Below are positions 1-8,084 of a DNA stretch of 62,241 bases, piece after piece. Source of the stretch: Gammaproteobacteria bacterium (GTDB lineage: Bacteria > Pseudomonadota > Gammaproteobacteria > HK1); assembly GCA_021773635.1 (NCBI GenBank), contig JAJFJV010000003.1:1-62241 (forward strand), given 5' to 3'. The notes below the pieces were generated by a model that saw only the letters and a program-made list of their open reading frames with translations, ran no database searches and was not told the origin of the DNA. The position numbers and the translations under genes were made by a program. Each line of letters opens with the position of its first letter. Position 1 is the first letter of the stretch.

Positions 1-12
1 CATGCAGACTCG

Positions 13-41
13 TTGACAATAAAACAGGTGGTGGGTAGAGT
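13..41 (+). promoter_or_regulatory. sigma70-type promoter of the tRNA-Leu gene
   Basis: A perfect -35 hexamer TTGACA (13-18) is followed by a 17-base spacer and a -10 hexamer TAGAGT (36-41, 4 of 6 consensus). The bases after the -10 (gcgcggc) are GC-rich, as in discriminators of stringently controlled stable-RNA promoters. Transcription would begin near 48, giving a leader of about 47 nt before the mature tRNA at 95. A small hairpin (CACTT-CTTC-AAGTG, 65-78) lies in that leader. The match is good, but the start site is inferred. Confidence 0.65.
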
Positions 42-94
42 GCGCGGCTTCCCGTTCAGGTTAGCACTTCTTCAAGTGGCAACCAGTCCTCAAT

Positions 95-181
95 GCCGAG
101 GTGGCGGAATTGGTAGACGCGCTAGCTTCAGGTGCTAGTTACCGAAAGGTAGTGGAGGTTCAAGTCCTCTCCTCGGCACCA
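95..181 (+). tRNA. tRNA-Leu (anticodon CAG)
   Basis: The 87-nt cloverleaf has a 7-bp acceptor stem (GCCGAGG with CCTCGGC), an encoded CCA end (179-181), a long variable arm typical of class II leucine tRNAs, and the T-loop sequence GTTCAAGTC. The anticodon stem CTAGC/GCTAG encloses the loop TTCAGGT, giving anticodon CAG, which reads CUG codons. A promoter lies 54 bases upstream. Confidence 0.97.
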
Positions 182-208
182 ATCTTCGGATTGTCCCACC
201 TTGCGATA

Positions 209-237
209 CGAAAAGCACTGTTTTCGCAGAGATTTTT
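209..237 (+). terminator. possible weak terminator after tRNA-Leu
   Basis: The inverted repeat CGAAAA (209-214) / TTTTCG (221-226) with a 6-base loop is followed a few bases later by five T residues (233-237). A second short hairpin with a UUCG tetraloop (CAATC-TTCG-GATTG, 180-193) directly follows the tRNA. Neither is a textbook GC-rich stem. They sit between the tRNA and a convergent gene, where a terminator is expected. Confidence 0.3.
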
Positions 238-287
238 CCTTGGCGTCTATTTACCACCTGCCTTATACCCGGCCACAGGTTCTATAA

Positions 288-1109
288 CTAAAACTTGCGA
301 CTCTCCCCCGGGGCCATCACGATCACTTGGGCAGGTGCCTCTCCCAGTGCCCCAATAAACTGCTCCGGCGTGCCTTTAAGCGGCGGAAAAGTGCCGTAGT
401 GCATGGGGATCACCGATTTTGGCTTGAGCAGCTCTCGTACCGCGTAGGCGGCATGGGCGGGGTCCATGGTGAAGTGCCCGCCGATGGGCAGTAACGCCAG
501 GTCCGGCCGGTAGTACTCGCCAATGAATTTCATGTCACCGAATACCCCGGTATCGCCGGCGTGGTAGAGCGTAAAACCGTTTTCCAGACGGATGATGTAG
601 CCGGCCGGTTCGCCCCCTGGATAAACACCCTTCTTCCCGCTCCGGGCATCGGTGTGGACATATTCTGAACTGTGCTCGGCGCGCACCATGGTGATGGAGA
701 TGCCGGGTCCCAGCGGTTCGATCGGGCCGCTCTTGTTGAAACGGATGAGCTGCTGGTAGGGCACCACACCCAGAGTTCCGAAGGTATGGCCAAAGTCTGC
801 ATTGAGCGCCACTTTGGCCCCGGTCATCTCCGCAATCTTTGCTGTATCGCCCACGTGATCGCCGTGGCCGTGTGTCAGCAGGATGAGGTCCACCCGGCCA
901 AGCTTGCCAAGGTCTTTAAGGGCTTCAGGCGTCTTTGGATTACCACTGATAAAGGGATCGATGAGGATTACCTTGCCGCTATCGGTGGTGATGCGGAAGG
1001 CTGCCTGCCCGTACCACTGCAGTTCCCAGGCCTGACCACCGCTCGCAAGTGCCACCAACGTCATAGCCACCGCGAGTTTTCCGAAAAATCTGAATTTTCC
1101 CGGATGCAT
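288..1109 (-). CDS. exported metallo-beta-lactamase-fold hydrolase (UPF0173-like)
   Basis: The 273-residue protein starts with a signal peptide (residues 1-27, hydrophobic core followed by GQA), so the enzyme should act in the periplasm. The metal-binding motif THGHGDH is at residues 79-85 (H80, H82, D84, H85), with later GDTG and MHYGTFP segments supplying further ligands. This pattern fits the metal-dependent hydrolase family related to UPF0173/YtkL, which is usually cytoplasmic; the signal peptide is therefore unusual. The substrate is unknown. The gene converges on the tRNA-Leu gene and lies 117 bases downstream of the minus-strand PepSY gene. Confidence 0.85.
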   Translation of the reverse strand: MHPGKFRFFGKLAVAMTLVALASGGQAWELQWYGQAAFRITTDSGKVILIDPFISGNPKTPEALKDLGKLGRVDLILLTHGHGDHVGDTAKIAEMTGAKVALNADFGHTFGTLGVVPYQQLIRFNKSGPIEPLGPGISITMVRAEHSSEYVHTDARSGKKGVYPGGEPAGYIIRLENGFTLYHAGDTGVFGDMKFIGEYYRPDLALLPIGGHFTMDPAHAAYAVRELLKPKSVIPMHYGTFPPLKGTPEQFIGALGEAPAQVIVMAPGESRKF

Positions 1110-1226
1110 ATCCGTACTCCCGCTGTAGGTGATGGTTAAAGCCTAACGGGAATTCTGTCCCGGGGCGAACCCGCGTGCCGGGGAAATAGTCCCACGACAG
1201 GCGGGCCGCTCGCTTGCCTCCCGGTT

Positions 1227-1640
1227 TTAGCGCACCCGTTCCTGCAGGGCTCCAGTCTCCGGGTCGAAGTAGAACTTCATTCGCCGCCCCTGGACGTCAT
1301 AAGCCTTGATCTCATAGCGGCCATGCTCAAACTCCACCTTGTGTACATCGGTATAGCCTTTGGCCTCAAGCTGTTTCTCCAAGAGGGCCAGGTCCATCGG
1401 CCTCAAGCGTGGATGAGCATCGCGGCTGTGTTTTCCGGCCCCGCGCGCATGGGACAGCTCCCGTCCCTGATGTTCGTGTTGCCGATCATGGTGATGAGCC
1501 CCGTACCGGGACACGCCTTCCGCCCCGGATCCGTCGTGATCTTTACTCGCGATGACAGCTGCCGGCAGGGCAAAGCCGAACGCGAGCATGGCGCCCAGGG
1601 TGAGAAGCGGTGCTTTACGGACAATATTCGAATGTTTCAT
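1227..1640 (-). CDS. exported His-rich PepSY-domain protein
   Basis: The 137-residue protein has an N-terminal signal peptide (to about residue 32), a His-rich linker (nine His between residues 35 and 76) and a C-terminal PepSY domain (about 83-135) ending in the usual strand pattern around YEIKAYD and MKFYFDPETG. I chose the ATG at 1640 because AAGGAG lies 6 bases upstream; a TTG two codons earlier is less likely. It is transcribed divergently from a cytochrome b561 / PepSY / two-component cluster with a shared regulatory region. PepSY proteins are exported and often linked to metal or redox homeostasis. The His-rich stretch suggests metal binding, which is inference. Confidence 0.82.
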   Translation of the reverse strand: MKHSNIVRKAPLLTLGAMLAFGFALPAAVIASKDHDGSGAEGVSRYGAHHHDRQHEHQGRELSHARGAGKHSRDAHPRLRPMDLALLEKQLEAKGYTDVHKVEFEHGRYEIKAYDVQGRRMKFYFDPETGALQERVR

Positions 1641-1695
1641 GGTCAACTCCTTGTGCTGTGGATTGCAAAACTATGGCCACGATAACGGGGGATTC

Positions 1696-1741
1696 CTGAA
1701 CCTTTGCTGAGGATAATTTTCAGCCAGGGTTCAGCTTCAGC
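1696..1741. promoter_or_regulatory. 39-bp nested dyad, probable response-regulator operator
   Basis: A perfect symmetric arrangement is present: CTGAACC (1696-1702), 3 bases, GCTGA (1706-1710), 9 bases, TCAGC (1720-1724), 3 bases, GGTTCAG (1728-1734). Each arm read outward is a direct repeat of the form (T)TCAGC-N5-TTCAG, about 11 bases apart, the geometry used by OmpR/PhoB-type regulators. A further TTCAGC copy follows at 1736-1741. It lies between the divergent PepSY and cytochrome b561 genes, whose cluster encodes an OmpR-type regulator. The repeats are seen directly; the assignment to that regulator is inference. Confidence 0.6.
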
Positions 1742-1781
1742 AGGCGAAGATGTGCCACGAAACCATCAGGAATAAACCGCC

Positions 1782-2399
1782 ATGTCCGTACCTGCAAGAT
1801 CACTCGTCTGGGACCTCCCTACCCGCCTGTTTCACTGGTCTCTGGTGGTGCTGGTTGGCCTCGCCTATATCACCGCTGAAGCGGAAGACACGCTGTTTCG
1901 TCTGCACGAACTAAGTGGATACAGCATCCTCGTGCTGCTTCTGTTTCGCCTGCTGTGGGGTTTCGCCGGCAATCGCCATGCACGCTTCCGGGATTTCGTC
2001 CGCGGCTGGACTCGGGTGCGGACATACACCCGCACGCTGCTGACCGGCCACCCGGAAAATCATGCCGGACATAATCCGCTCGGCGGATGGATGATTCTCG
2101 CCCTGCTCGGCACCCTGGCGACTATCACCGGCAGCGGCTTCTTTGCCCCCGGCGACGGGATGGGGGAGGAATTACACGAGGGGCTTTCCGGACTATTGCT
2201 TGCACTCATCGGCGTACACCTGGCCGGTGTTTTGTTACATTCCCTGCTGACGGGAGAAAACCTGGTCCGCGCCATGTGGACGGGCCGCAAGCAGGTGTCC
2301 TTCGCGCTGCCGGAGGTCAGTAGCGCACCGCTATACCTTCGTGCCGGGTTTTGCCTTGCACTCGCCCTTGGCGCCACCTGGTGGCTGATCACGCCCTGA
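1782..2399 (+). CDS. cytochrome b561-family membrane protein
   Basis: The 205-residue integral membrane protein has four to five hydrophobic helices. It opens with the family motif WDLPTRLFHW (residues 10-19). His residues in or near helices (H18, H42, H132, H146, H153) are candidates for two b-heme ligand pairs. Proteins of this family move electrons across the inner membrane, often from quinol to a periplasmic acceptor. It is first in a plus-strand run with a PepSY protein (3 bases downstream), a response regulator and a histidine kinase. AGGA lies about 10 bases upstream of the ATG. The partner and substrate are not shown by the sequence. Confidence 0.88.
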   Translation: MSVPARSLVWDLPTRLFHWSLVVLVGLAYITAEAEDTLFRLHELSGYSILVLLLFRLLWGFAGNRHARFRDFVRGWTRVRTYTRTLLTGHPENHAGHNPLGGWMILALLGTLATITGSGFFAPGDGMGEELHEGLSGLLLALIGVHLAGVLLHSLLTGENLVRAMWTGRKQVSFALPEVSSAPLYLRAGFCLALALGATWWLITP

Positions 2400-2402
2400 G
2401 CC

Positions 2403-2756
2403 ATGAATATGAAAAAACGCACCTGCTTGCTGCTGTTACTGCCGGCACTACTGATATCGCTGTTCGTGCCGGTGAGGGCGGACGATGATACGGACACGGC
2501 CCGGATGGCGATTCAGTCCGGGGAAATTGCCCCCTTGGGTGAATTATTCTCCCGGCTCGCCAAAGATGCGCCGGGGAAAGTGCTGAAAGTGGAGCTCGAA
2601 CATGAGGGAAAATCGGCACCACATCCGTGGATATATGAGGTCAAGGTGCTCACCCCTGGAGGACGGGTGCTAAAGCTCGAATACGATGCCCGCGACCTGT
2701 CGCTCCTGAAGCTCAAGGGCAAGGGTGAGCAGCACCACGGTCGACCCCATGACTGA
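2403..2756 (+). CDS. exported PepSY-domain protein
   Basis: The 117-residue protein has a signal peptide (about residues 1-26, ending VRA) and a single PepSY domain (about 35-105). The C-terminus carries the short His-containing tail EQHHGRPHD. It starts 3 bases after the cytochrome b561 stop and precedes the response regulator by 15 bases, so it is probably cotranscribed. PepSY proteins encoded next to two-component systems are thought to modulate the sensor or respond to metal stress; a role here as periplasmic accessory of the downstream kinase is inference. Confidence 0.82.
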   Translation: MNMKKRTCLLLLLPALLISLFVPVRADDDTDTARMAIQSGEIAPLGELFSRLAKDAPGKVLKVELEHEGKSAPHPWIYEVKVLTPGGRVLKLEYDARDLSLLKLKGKGEQHHGRPHD

Positions 2757-2771
2757 CGGAGCCTGATAACG

Positions 2772-3431
2772 GTGAGAGTGCTGGTGGTAGAGGATGACCA
2801 CGAGGTCGCACGGCTGGTAAGTGCCGCGCTGGAGCATGGCGGTTACGTGGTGGAGCAGGCCTACGATGGCCGCGAGGGCCATTATCTGGGCAATACCATT
2901 CCCTACGATGCGGTGGTGCTGGATCTGGGCCTGCCGGAACTGGATGGCCTCAGCGTACTGCGTCGCTGGCGCGAAGACGGACGCCGGATGCCGGTGCTGA
3001 TCCTGACCGCCCGGGACAGCTGGCGCGACAAGGTCTCCGGGCTACGTGCCGGGGCCGACGATTATCTCGGCAAGCCCTTTGAACTGGAGGAACTGCTAGC
3101 CCGGGTGGAGGCCCTGATTCGCCGGGCATCGGGACACGCGAGCTCACAAATTCAGTGCGGCCCCCTCATCCTGGATACCCACACCACACGGGTCACCGTG
3201 GACGGCACGCCCGTCGAACTCACCGGCTATGAATATCGCACCCTGTCCTATCTGATGCACCATCCGGGCAAGGTGATCTCGAAAACAGAACTTACTGAGC
3301 ACATCTATCACCAGGACTTCGAACGTGACTCCAACGTCATCGAGGTCTTGATCAACCGGCTGCGCAAGAAACTCGGCACCACACGGATACGCACCCATCG
3401 CGGCAAGGGCTATGAACTGGCTGTCCACTAA
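2772..3431 (+). CDS. OmpR/PhoB-family response regulator
   Basis: The 219-residue protein has a receiver domain (residues 1-115) with the acidic pocket VEDD (6-9), phosphoacceptor D51 in VVLDLGLPELDG and the conserved Lys in LGKPFE. A winged-helix DNA-binding domain (about 125-219) includes VEVLINRLRKK-type recognition-helix sequence. The start is GTG. It overlaps the histidine kinase gene by 20 bases, indicating translational coupling. The closest named groups are PhoP/QseB/PmrA-like regulators. The symmetric TTCAGC repeats at 1696-1741 are its likely target. Confidence 0.92.
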   Translation: MRVLVVEDDHEVARLVSAALEHGGYVVEQAYDGREGHYLGNTIPYDAVVLDLGLPELDGLSVLRRWREDGRRMPVLILTARDSWRDKVSGLRAGADDYLGKPFELEELLARVEALIRRASGHASSQIQCGPLILDTHTTRVTVDGTPVELTGYEYRTLSYLMHHPGKVISKTELTEHIYHQDFERDSNVIEVLINRLRKKLGTTRIRTHRGKGYELAVH

Positions 3432-4758
3432 CTCCCTCGGCCTGCGTTTGCTTGTTCCCTCATTGCTGTGGATCGCGCTCACCCTGGCGATTGCCGGCTT
3501 CCTGCTGACGGCATTGTTTCGGGCCCACATCGAGAGCCATTTTGACGGTGCCCTCAGGGAGCACCTGGAAGAGCTGGTAGCCGCCAGCGAACCCGGGGCG
3601 AAAGGCGATCTGAAACTGACCTGGAGCCCGGCGGATCCACGCTTTAACCGGCCGCGCTCGGGCTGGTACTGGCAAATTCGTGATGGCGAAACAGTATTAC
3701 TGCAATCGCCCTCCAGCCGTTATGAAACCCTCTCGCCACCCTTGCACAGCACGATTCCCCCGCAGACAGCGCTACACTTCACGGGCCCCGGAAATGAGCC
3801 GTTACGGGCGGTCATTCAATCGGTCCAACTGCCGGAATTTCCCCGCGCCTTCAGCTTCCTGGTAAGCGGACCACAAGCCGAGATCCAGCGTGAAGTTCTT
3901 AGCTTTGCTACCCGTCTTGCCGGCACCCTGACGCTGCTCGGACTTGGCCTGATCGGGGCGGTATTGCTCCAGCTCCGCTTCGGGTTGCACCCCTTCCGCA
4001 CCCTGCGCACGGCACTGGCAGACATTCGTGGCGGTTCCCGGGAATTCCTGCCAGAGGACTTTCCACGCGAGGTCAAACCCCTGGTCCAGGAGCTCAACGC
4101 ACTACTGAAACACAATACCGCCCTGGTAGCGCGGGCCAGAACCCAGGCCAGCAACCTCACCCATGCGCTGAAAAACCCGCTGACGGTTATCCGTAATGAG
4201 GCCCGTGAGCTTCCCGGCACAACCGGTAAATACCTGCGGGACCAGGCCGGGAAGATGAGTGACACCATCGACCGTTACCGCGCCCGCGCCCGACTTGCCG
4301 GCACCGGGAACGTGCTGGGTGCCCGCACGTCCTTTCGCGAAACAGTGGATGAACTTTGCTTTTCCTTCGAGCTGCTTTACCGCGACCGCAACCTCCGGAT
4401 TGAGGTAACAAGTGCCGACACGCTCTATTTTCGTGGTGATGCCCAGGACCTGGAAGAATTACTTGGCAACCTGATGGACAACGCCTGCAAGTGGGCCCGG
4501 AGTGAAGTTCGGATCTGTGGCTGGGGCGACGAGGGGCAATTACACATCTGCGTGGATGATGACGGCCCGGGAATTGCCGAGAGGGAACGGCAACAGGCAC
4601 TGCAACGAGGCCATCGACTCGATGAATCGGTCCCGGGTTCGGGACTGGGGCTCGATATCGTGCAGGATATCGTCACCCTTTACAGGGGCAAATTGGCATT
4701 GGAGAAATCCACCCTTGGTGGACTCAAGGTTGAGTTAACTTTGCCCGCTGCTGAATAA
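3412..4758 (+). CDS. membrane sensor histidine kinase
   Basis: The 448-residue kinase has an N-terminal transmembrane helix (about 12-32), a periplasmic sensor region (about 35-160), a second helix (about 165-188), a HAMP-like linker, and a DHp domain with the phosphoacceptor His near residue 251 in THALKNPL. The ATPase domain has N-box NLMDNACKWA, G1 box DDDGPGI and G2 box GSGLGLDIV. The architecture resembles PhoQ/QseC-type sensors. The start ATG overlaps the response regulator end by 20 bases. Its signal is unknown; the PepSY and cytochrome b561 neighbours suggest a metal or redox cue (inference). Confidence 0.93.
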   Translation: MNWLSTNSLGLRLLVPSLLWIALTLAIAGFLLTALFRAHIESHFDGALREHLEELVAASEPGAKGDLKLTWSPADPRFNRPRSGWYWQIRDGETVLLQSPSSRYETLSPPLHSTIPPQTALHFTGPGNEPLRAVIQSVQLPEFPRAFSFLVSGPQAEIQREVLSFATRLAGTLTLLGLGLIGAVLLQLRFGLHPFRTLRTALADIRGGSREFLPEDFPREVKPLVQELNALLKHNTALVARARTQASNLTHALKNPLTVIRNEARELPGTTGKYLRDQAGKMSDTIDRYRARARLAGTGNVLGARTSFRETVDELCFSFELLYRDRNLRIEVTSADTLYFRGDAQDLEELLGNLMDNACKWARSEVRICGWGDEGQLHICVDDDGPGIAERERQQALQRGHRLDESVPGSGLGLDIVQDIVTLYRGKLALEKSTLGGLKVELTLPAAE

Positions 4759-4802
4759 GACATTCCTTTACCCGCGGGCGGTACCTTGCCAAAGGGTCGC
4801 TT

Positions 4803-6464
4803 TCACGATGGCGTCCCCTCCGCATCATCTTCAGCTGCCGGGGTCAGCAGGGAAAGCGCATAGCGCAAGGCCTTCAGACGTGAGCGAAAGCGGGATCCTG
4901 ATTGCAGATCCTTTAATGCACCGGTGGGGTTTAGCACCTTGGCGATAGCGGCGCTGAGGCCAACCATCAGCACCCGGTGGCCACTGCTCTCGGCCCGGCG
5001 CACGATGGCCTCGATGGCAATGGCGGCACTGCCGTCCAGGTAAGAACAGTCGGAGAAATCGAGCACCAGCGCCTCGCAGCCACCCACATTACCCAGGCGT
5101 CGCACCATGCCGTTGGCGGCGCCGAAGCTGAGTGGGCCAGCGAGACGCACCAGCAACACCCGTCCCTTTGCCTCTGCCAGCAAGATGTTTTCCTCGTCAC
5201 TGAAACCACTCGCGGGAGTTGGTTCGGTGATGGGCTCCAGACCTTCCAGTTCTAGCTCCGCCATACGATTGACAAATATCAGGCTGGCGGCGATGACGCC
5301 AACGGCGAGAGCGGCAATGACATCGACGAACAGGGTGAGCAGTAACACCGTCACCATGAGCAGCACTTCCGCGCGTGGCGTGTGGCGCAACTGACGGAGA
5401 TAGTTTTTGTCGATGAGCTCCCACCCCGTTTTCAGCAGGATGGCGCCGAGCACCGCCTGCGGAATGTGGCTCACCAGCCCGCTCGCCCCGAGCACGATGG
5501 CCAGCAGCATCACCGAATGCACCATGGCAGAAAGCCGGCTGCCACCCCCGGCGCGCACGTTGACAATGGTGCACACGGTGGTGCCCGCGCCCGGCAGGGC
5601 GCCAAAGAAGCCGGCGGCGATGTTGCCGAGACCCTGCCCTCGCAGTTCACGATCGGAATCGTGCTGGCTACCGCGCACGCCATCCACGATCACCGACGTC
5701 AGCAGACTGTCCACGGAACCCAGAAAGGCCAGCGCCAATGCCGCTTTCAGCACTGCCGGCAAGTCAACAAGAGACAATTCCGGCAATTGCAGGCGCGGCA
5801 GTCCGTCGGGAATCTGGCCCAGGTCCGGGGCCTCCGGCAACAACAGAAGGCCGGCGAGCGTGCCTACGATCAGTGCCGCCAGCGTCGCCGGCAGGAAACG
5901 GCGGATACGGTTGGGCAAAAATACCGCCACCACCACGGTAATCAAGGCAGCAAGGAGGGCCTGCGGATTGATCTCCTGTAGCATGGTGGGCAGGCGCGCC
6001 AAGATCCACAGATGCTTGGCCAACACCGGCGTACCCAGTACCGGTGCCAGCTGCAGAAGGATGATGATCAGGCCGACGCCGCTGAGGATGCCCGAAATGA
6101 CGGGATAGGGAATGAGGCTGATATAGCGACCGAGTTTGGCTGCGCCGAAACCGATCTGGAGTAGCCCCGCCAGAATCACCGCGCTGAAGGCCAGCCCCGG
6201 CTGACCGGCGAACTGGGTCACCACCACCGCCATGATCACGGTCATGGGGCCCGAGGGCGCCGAGATCTGTCCCGGCGTACCACCAAACACGGCGGTGAAA
6301 AAACCCGTGAGAATGGCGCCGTAGAGCCCCGCTGCCGGACCCAGCCCCGAGGCGACGCCGAAGGCCAGCGCTACCGGCAGGGCAACCACCGCGGCGGTCA
6401 GCCCTCCGTAGAATTCGCCGCGCAGAAAATCGGCGGACCACGCTCCGGAAACTGGCCAGCGCAC
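4803..6464 (-). CDS. SulP-family anion transporter with STAS domain
   Basis: The 553-residue inner-membrane protein has about 12-14 hydrophobic helices in the first 400 residues. It carries the SulP N-terminal signature (AVVALPVALAFGVASGLGP) and the GAGTTVCTIVNVRAGG segment. The C-terminal STAS domain spans about residues 425-525, including LVLDFSDCSYLDGSAA. SulP carriers move sulfate, bicarbonate or other anions; the substrate cannot be read here. It is the last gene of the minus-strand respiratory run, 34 bases after the DUF2970 gene, and converges with the histidine kinase gene. Whether it belongs to that operon is uncertain. Confidence 0.92.
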   Translation of the reverse strand: MRWPVSGAWSADFLRGEFYGGLTAAVVALPVALAFGVASGLGPAAGLYGAILTGFFTAVFGGTPGQISAPSGPMTVIMAVVVTQFAGQPGLAFSAVILAGLLQIGFGAAKLGRYISLIPYPVISGILSGVGLIIILLQLAPVLGTPVLAKHLWILARLPTMLQEINPQALLAALITVVVAVFLPNRIRRFLPATLAALIVGTLAGLLLLPEAPDLGQIPDGLPRLQLPELSLVDLPAVLKAALALAFLGSVDSLLTSVIVDGVRGSQHDSDRELRGQGLGNIAAGFFGALPGAGTTVCTIVNVRAGGGSRLSAMVHSVMLLAIVLGASGLVSHIPQAVLGAILLKTGWELIDKNYLRQLRHTPRAEVLLMVTVLLLTLFVDVIAALAVGVIAASLIFVNRMAELELEGLEPITEPTPASGFSDEENILLAEAKGRVLLVRLAGPLSFGAANGMVRRLGNVGGCEALVLDFSDCSYLDGSAAIAIEAIVRRAESSGHRVLMVGLSAAIAKVLNPTGALKDLQSGSRFRSRLKALRYALSLLTPAAEDDAEGTPS

Positions 6465-6498
6465 GATGGCCTAACTGCCGCGCGAAGCGCAGTAGCTC

Positions 6499-6714
6499 CT
6501 AAACACCGGCAAGGTGAAGCACCAGTCGCACCACACCCACCAGCGACAATACGAAAACGATGGTGCCGATAAGTCCAATGATAATGAACTGCATGGGTTT
6601 GCCATGCTTAAAATCACGCTCCCTGTTTTTCTCACTCTGAATACCACCAAGGGCAGCAACCACACTACAGGTTACTTCCCACAAGGAAGGCGCGCGCCCT
6701 GATTCATCCGCCAT
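6499..6714 (-). CDS. DUF2970 small membrane protein
   Basis: The 71-residue protein matches the DUF2970 pattern as I know it: an N-terminal LWEV...SVVAALGGIQSEKNRERDF block (residues about 10-33) followed by one transmembrane helix (about 40-65). I used the ATG at 6714; a TTG two codons upstream is possible. DUF2970 proteins are small, of unknown function, and occur near respiratory genes in proteobacteria. It lies between a 59-residue membrane protein and the SulP gene. Confidence 0.72.
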   Translation of the reverse strand: MADESGRAPSLWEVTCSVVAALGGIQSEKNRERDFKHGKPMQFIIIGLIGTIVFVLSLVGVVRLVLHLAGV

Positions 6715-6780
6715 TCGCAATACCCCACTTCACAACCAAAACCGGCGTGCAGTCTATTCCACCGGGACAGTCGGCGGAAG

Positions 6781-6960
6781 CTAGCCGGCAAGGTTGCGGA
6801 TGAATGCAAAGGTGGCGAGCGATAGACCCAGCAAAATGGCAAAGAAAACCAGATTGCGTTGCTTGAAAGGCTGCCCTCGCGTCCGTTCCATCCGCAGCAG
6901 GATCAAATCTGCCACCAGATAAAGTATGACGGCGGTGGCCGTGAAATAGAGAATTTCCAT
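6781..6960 (-). CDS. 59-residue two-helix membrane protein
   Basis: The short frame encodes two transmembrane helices (about residues 4-23 and 36-56) separated by a basic loop (RMERTRGQPFKQR). Its ATG overlaps the heme A synthase stop codon by one base (TGATG), which strongly supports translation and coupling. I do not recognise a family. The position suggests a small accessory of heme A synthase or of the terminal reductase; this is inference. Confidence 0.7.
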   Translation of the reverse strand: MEILYFTATAVILYLVADLILLRMERTRGQPFKQRNLVFFAILLGLSLATFAFIRNLAG

Positions 6961-8084
6961 CAGTTGTCCACACCAAGGGATTTCCACCCTTCCACCACAT
7001 CCCGCTGGCGGAAGCGATGGGTGAGCCACAGGGCTGCGGTCAAGGCGACCAGCGCGCCCGCCTGATGGGCCGCCGCCAGCGACACCGGAATATTGAGCAG
7101 CAAGGTGCCTATCCCAAGGCTTACCTGCGCAAGCAGTGCCGCCATCAGGCAGTGCATGGGCAGGCGAATGGCAAAGGGACAGCTCCGGGGCAGCATCCAC
7201 AGCCAAAAACCGACGGTAGCAATCAGGGTGCCTATAGCCAGCAGGCGGTGATTGAATTGCACCAGGGCGATATTCTCAAAAAAGTTGCGAGCCACCGGCT
7301 CCAGCACGAAGGCGCCGTCGGGAAACCACTGTCCACCCATTAGCGGAAAGGTGTTATAGGCAAAGCCGGCATCAGTTCCCGCCACCAGACCGCCCGCCAG
7401 TGCGGTGTAAAAGATCGCATGTACCAGCCGGAGTGCGGTTTTCCGTGAGCCGGGCCACGGCAGGGTACTGCCCCGCGGCAGGCGCGGGGCAAGCAGGTCC
7501 AGGGCCACCCAAAAAATGTAGGCATAAATAATCAGGGCCAGCCCGAGGTGGGCGGTCAGGCGATAGGCGCTGACATCCGGGCGATCCACCAGCCCGCTCA
7601 TCACCATGTACCAGCCCATCAGGCCCTGCAGCCCGCCGAGGACGAACATCACGATCAGTTTGGGCATCAGCCCGGGCGGTATACGCCGGCGTACCAGGAA
7701 CCACAGGAAGGGCAGGAAAAAGACCAGCCCGATGCTCCGTCCCAACAGCCGGTGCAGATACTCGAACCAGAAGATTGACTGGAAGCCCGCCAGGTTCATA
7801 TCGGAGTTAATCTGCTGGAATTCCGGATACTGCTGATACTTGTGGAAAGCCACTTCCCACTCGGCCTCATTCAGGGGCGGCAGAATTCCCATGATGGGCT
7901 TCCATTCCACCATGGAGAGGCCGGAATGGGTAAGCCGCGTAACCCCGCCCAGCACCACCATGGCAAACACCAGCGCACACACCAGCAGTAGCCAGACGGC
8001 AATGGTGCGCCGTTCCCCCACTCTATCCACCTCACTCACAGCCTGCCGGGCGGCACCCGTCGTATCCTTCATCGCCGTATTCAT
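6960..8084 (-). CDS. ctaA: heme A synthase (COX15/CtaA)
   Basis: The 374-residue, eight-helix membrane protein converts heme O to heme A. COX15-family motifs are visible: VTRLTHSGLSMVEWKP (residues 49-64), FEYLHRLLGR with H111, TAHLGLAL, NHRLLAIG and AHQAGALVAL, giving the four heme-ligating His. I chose the ATG at 8084 because it overlaps the hemerythrin stop codon (ATGA); an upstream start 20 codons earlier would run into that gene. Its presence in the operon suggests that the reductase uses an A-type heme, or that heme A is at least available to it. Confidence 0.93.
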   Translation of the reverse strand: MNTAMKDTTGAARQAVSEVDRVGERRTIAVWLLLVCALVFAMVVLGGVTRLTHSGLSMVEWKPIMGILPPLNEAEWEVAFHKYQQYPEFQQINSDMNLAGFQSIFWFEYLHRLLGRSIGLVFFLPFLWFLVRRRIPPGLMPKLIVMFVLGGLQGLMGWYMVMSGLVDRPDVSAYRLTAHLGLALIIYAYIFWVALDLLAPRLPRGSTLPWPGSRKTALRLVHAIFYTALAGGLVAGTDAGFAYNTFPLMGGQWFPDGAFVLEPVARNFFENIALVQFNHRLLAIGTLIATVGFWLWMLPRSCPFAIRLPMHCLMAALLAQVSLGIGTLLLNIPVSLAAAHQAGALVALTAALWLTHRFRQRDVVEGWKSLGVDN

